Of a DNA stretch of 26,115 bases, positions 24,832 to 26,115 are shown in pieces. The stretch covers positions 2,464,730 to 2,490,844 of the forward strand of contig BFEA01000111.1 in NCBI GenBank assembly GCA_003427395.1. Direction: 5' to 3'. The notes under the pieces were generated by a model that was not told the DNA's origin, searched no databases, and saw only the letters and a list, made by a program, of their open reading frames with translations. This DNA is from Chara braunii. Its lineage: Eukaryota > Streptophyta > Charophyceae > Charales > Characeae. Within the stretch, counting starts at the first letter, position 1; each line of letters opens with the position of its first letter. The position numbers and the translations under genes were made by a program.

Positions 24832-25365
24832 TGGCAAGCTACTTTCTCTACGGGAAGCGCTGCCGAAATTTCTACAAATCCAAGAAATTAGTCAACTTTT
24901 GACTTGTCAAAGTTCAACTTGTCTATTCTTTATATCTGACTTAGTAAAAATCTGGAAAGTCTCATTTTCTAAAAGGAGTGCTGCCCAATTTTTTGCTAAT
25001 TCAGGGAGTTAGACAAAATTGGACTTTGAAAAGTCAAAGTTATTTCCAGATTCTGGACTAAGCTCTGTATAAATTTTGAAATAACACTTTTCTAAAGGGA
25101 GTGCTGCCAAAATTTCTGCAAAACTAAGGAGTTAGCTAAATCATTGTCTAAGTTGAACTCAAAGTTGTCTTTGAGTTCATATCTGACTTAGTATAAATCT
25201 GGGAAGTCTCCTTTTCTAAAGGGAGTGTTGCCCAAATTTTTGCTAATTCAGGAAGTTAGACAAAATTGGACTTTGGACANTCAAGGGCTATTTNTGTTTT
25301 TCATATTTGGGCTTATATAAACCTTGGAAAGACATTTTTCGTACGAGAAGCGCTGCCGAAATTTT
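24832..25365 (+). repeat. Second TIR hairpin array, five units
   Basis: Units start near 24832, 24946, 25065, 25193 and 25316. Each reads AAATCTTGGnAAGnCACTTT, a TCTAC/TCTAA loop, then GGGAAGCGCTGCCGAAATTT or a variant. The first and last are most alike, and units 2 and 4 are most alike (TTTTTGCTAATTCAGG), suggesting a higher-order repeat of alternating types. GACTTTGAAAAGTCAAAGT (25021-25039) is a further inverted repeat between units. Confidence 0.8.
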
Positions 25366-25629
25366 CTTGATTTAGAGGAATTAGATTATATTTTGACAGG
25401 TGGCGATTCTGGCAATCCANCCTGAATAGGGAAGATTATNNCGGGGTCTACCTTTGCTTTGGGCACGACTTATAGGTGGATTCATGCTTAGTTAGATAAG
25501 GTGATTCGAGTGGGGTCGTGATATGGGGATTATTCTCCATGGACTTATAGGGTTAGTTTGGGGATTGACCTGTCTTGTGTTAAAGGCCATCTTGATCGAT
25601 TTGATTCGGGATTTGGACTAGTTCCGGCT

Positions 25630-25669
25630 TGATCCTACGAGGACCGTCTTTTGTTATCACTGATAACAA
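25630..25669 (+). repeat. TIR palindrome plus hairpin, right copy of element 2
   Basis: TTGTTATCA and TGATAACAA surround C (25651-25669), 9-bp arms. TCCT/AGGA around ACG (25633-25643) is the reduced version of the 7-bp hairpin at 2369-2385. Confidence 0.85.
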
Positions 25670-26101
25670 GTCGGTTGCCGATTCGTCGGTCTTCAACTCA
25701 ATTCCAGCTCTCCCTCCATACTCAACCTAAAAGACTTTAGCCCTGGTGGTTTTACTGTTTGTTAAGGGTTTCACCCGGACTTTTATTGAATGGTCATTTG
25801 ACAAAGGTACTGAGTATTTAATTGAGGGTGGTTGGTTCGGCGATTGGGGATTGCATGACTAAAGCGAAGGGGTATGAGCATAAAGAATGGTAGCGGTTGA
25901 CTCCGTGTAGCGCGTGCTTTGTCGTTTGATTCTTGGGGTGGTTGCAGGTATGTCCTGTGGCTCGGATTTTTTATTTGGACTGCCTGCGATTCCATATGCA
26001 TATACATGGTTGTGAGGAGTCTCACTATGCCTGTGAGAAGTGATCGTCATAACTCTGTCCCCTCTTGCATGTATGCGTGGGTGTACGTACGATTGGTATT
26101 C
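25670..26101 (+). repeat. TIR terminal block, right copy of element 2
   Basis: It matches 1930-2345 reversed, including GTCGGTTGCCGATTCGTCGG, ATTGAATGGTCATTTGACAA, TTGCATGACTAAAGCGAAGG and GTGAGAAGTGATCGTCATAA. It runs to the window edge. Confidence 0.85.
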
Positions 26102-26115
26102 GGGGGGGGGGGGGG
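26102..26115. repeat. Poly-G run at window edge
   Basis: Fourteen G in a row end the window. It could be genuine, but a G run at a boundary is also a common sequencing artefact. Confidence 0.9.

Larger units (their letters stand above)
18560..26101. mobile_element. Element 2: second large TIR element, right end at window edge
   Basis: It has the same plan as element 1 with a shorter left TIR (about 18560-20160), a core of about 3 kb and a right TIR (23146-26101). The left TIR lacks the ATAAGTT array and the inner module. The right TIR is the cleanest copy in the window. The element probably continues past the window with outer TIR blocks like those at 14951-15780. No transposase domain was seen, so I regard it as non-autonomous. 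Confidence 0.75.
23146..26101 (+). repeat. Right terminal inverted repeat of element 2
   Basis: This is the most complete TIR, including both arrays, the palindrome and the terminal block. It matches 1930-4763 reversed nearly end to end. The outer blocks seen at 636-1830 would lie past the window. Confidence 0.88.

Overview
The window looks like nuclear DNA from a eukaryote, in a draft assembly. It has long microsatellites, a 430-base run of N plus scattered single N, no long open frame on either strand (apart from one that crosses the N run, the longest is about 150 codons), U6 snRNA-like and tRNA-like sequences, and one candidate spliced gene start. I cannot name the organism from sequence alone. 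Nothing resembles a prokaryotic operon, rRNA or a CRISPR array.

Most of the window is two related, very large non-coding repeat elements with long terminal inverted repeats (TIRs). Element 1 spans about 636-15790. Its left TIR (about 636-4763) recurs reversed as its right TIR (about 10917-15790), around a core of about 6 kb. Element 2 begins near 18560 and runs to the right edge. It has a shortened left TIR (about 18560-20160), a core of about 3 kb and a right TIR (about 23146-26101). Each right TIR, read from the core outward, has the same order: an inner GC-rich module, an array of hairpins with the loop ATAAGTT, a second array of hairpins ending GCTGCC, a palindrome TGTTATCAnTGATAACA, and a terminal block. 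The outer part of the TIR adds further hairpins and, in element 1, a 330-450 bp repeat.

The most striking signal is the ATAAGTT array. Three arrays (3521-4246 on the minus strand, 11411-12713 and 23587-24532 on the plus strand) hold about 40 units. The loop is conserved, but the stem arms differ from unit to unit and remain complementary. That pattern points to selection on base pairing (in RNA or extruded DNA), or to structured subterminal sites bound by a transposase.

The two cores share modules on the plus strand: a covarying hairpin, a tRNA-derived SINE-like unit, a five-copy GAATGAACC hairpin family and a CTG-rich tract. Core 2 also carries two decayed U6 snRNA copies, and a third lies between the elements. 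I see no transposase or any other protein domain in either element. If they moved, an enzyme encoded elsewhere is likely.

Between the elements (15790-18560) lies the only plausible host coding sequence: two exons at 16010-16321 with consistent splice sites and phase. The rest of that stretch has no gene I can support.
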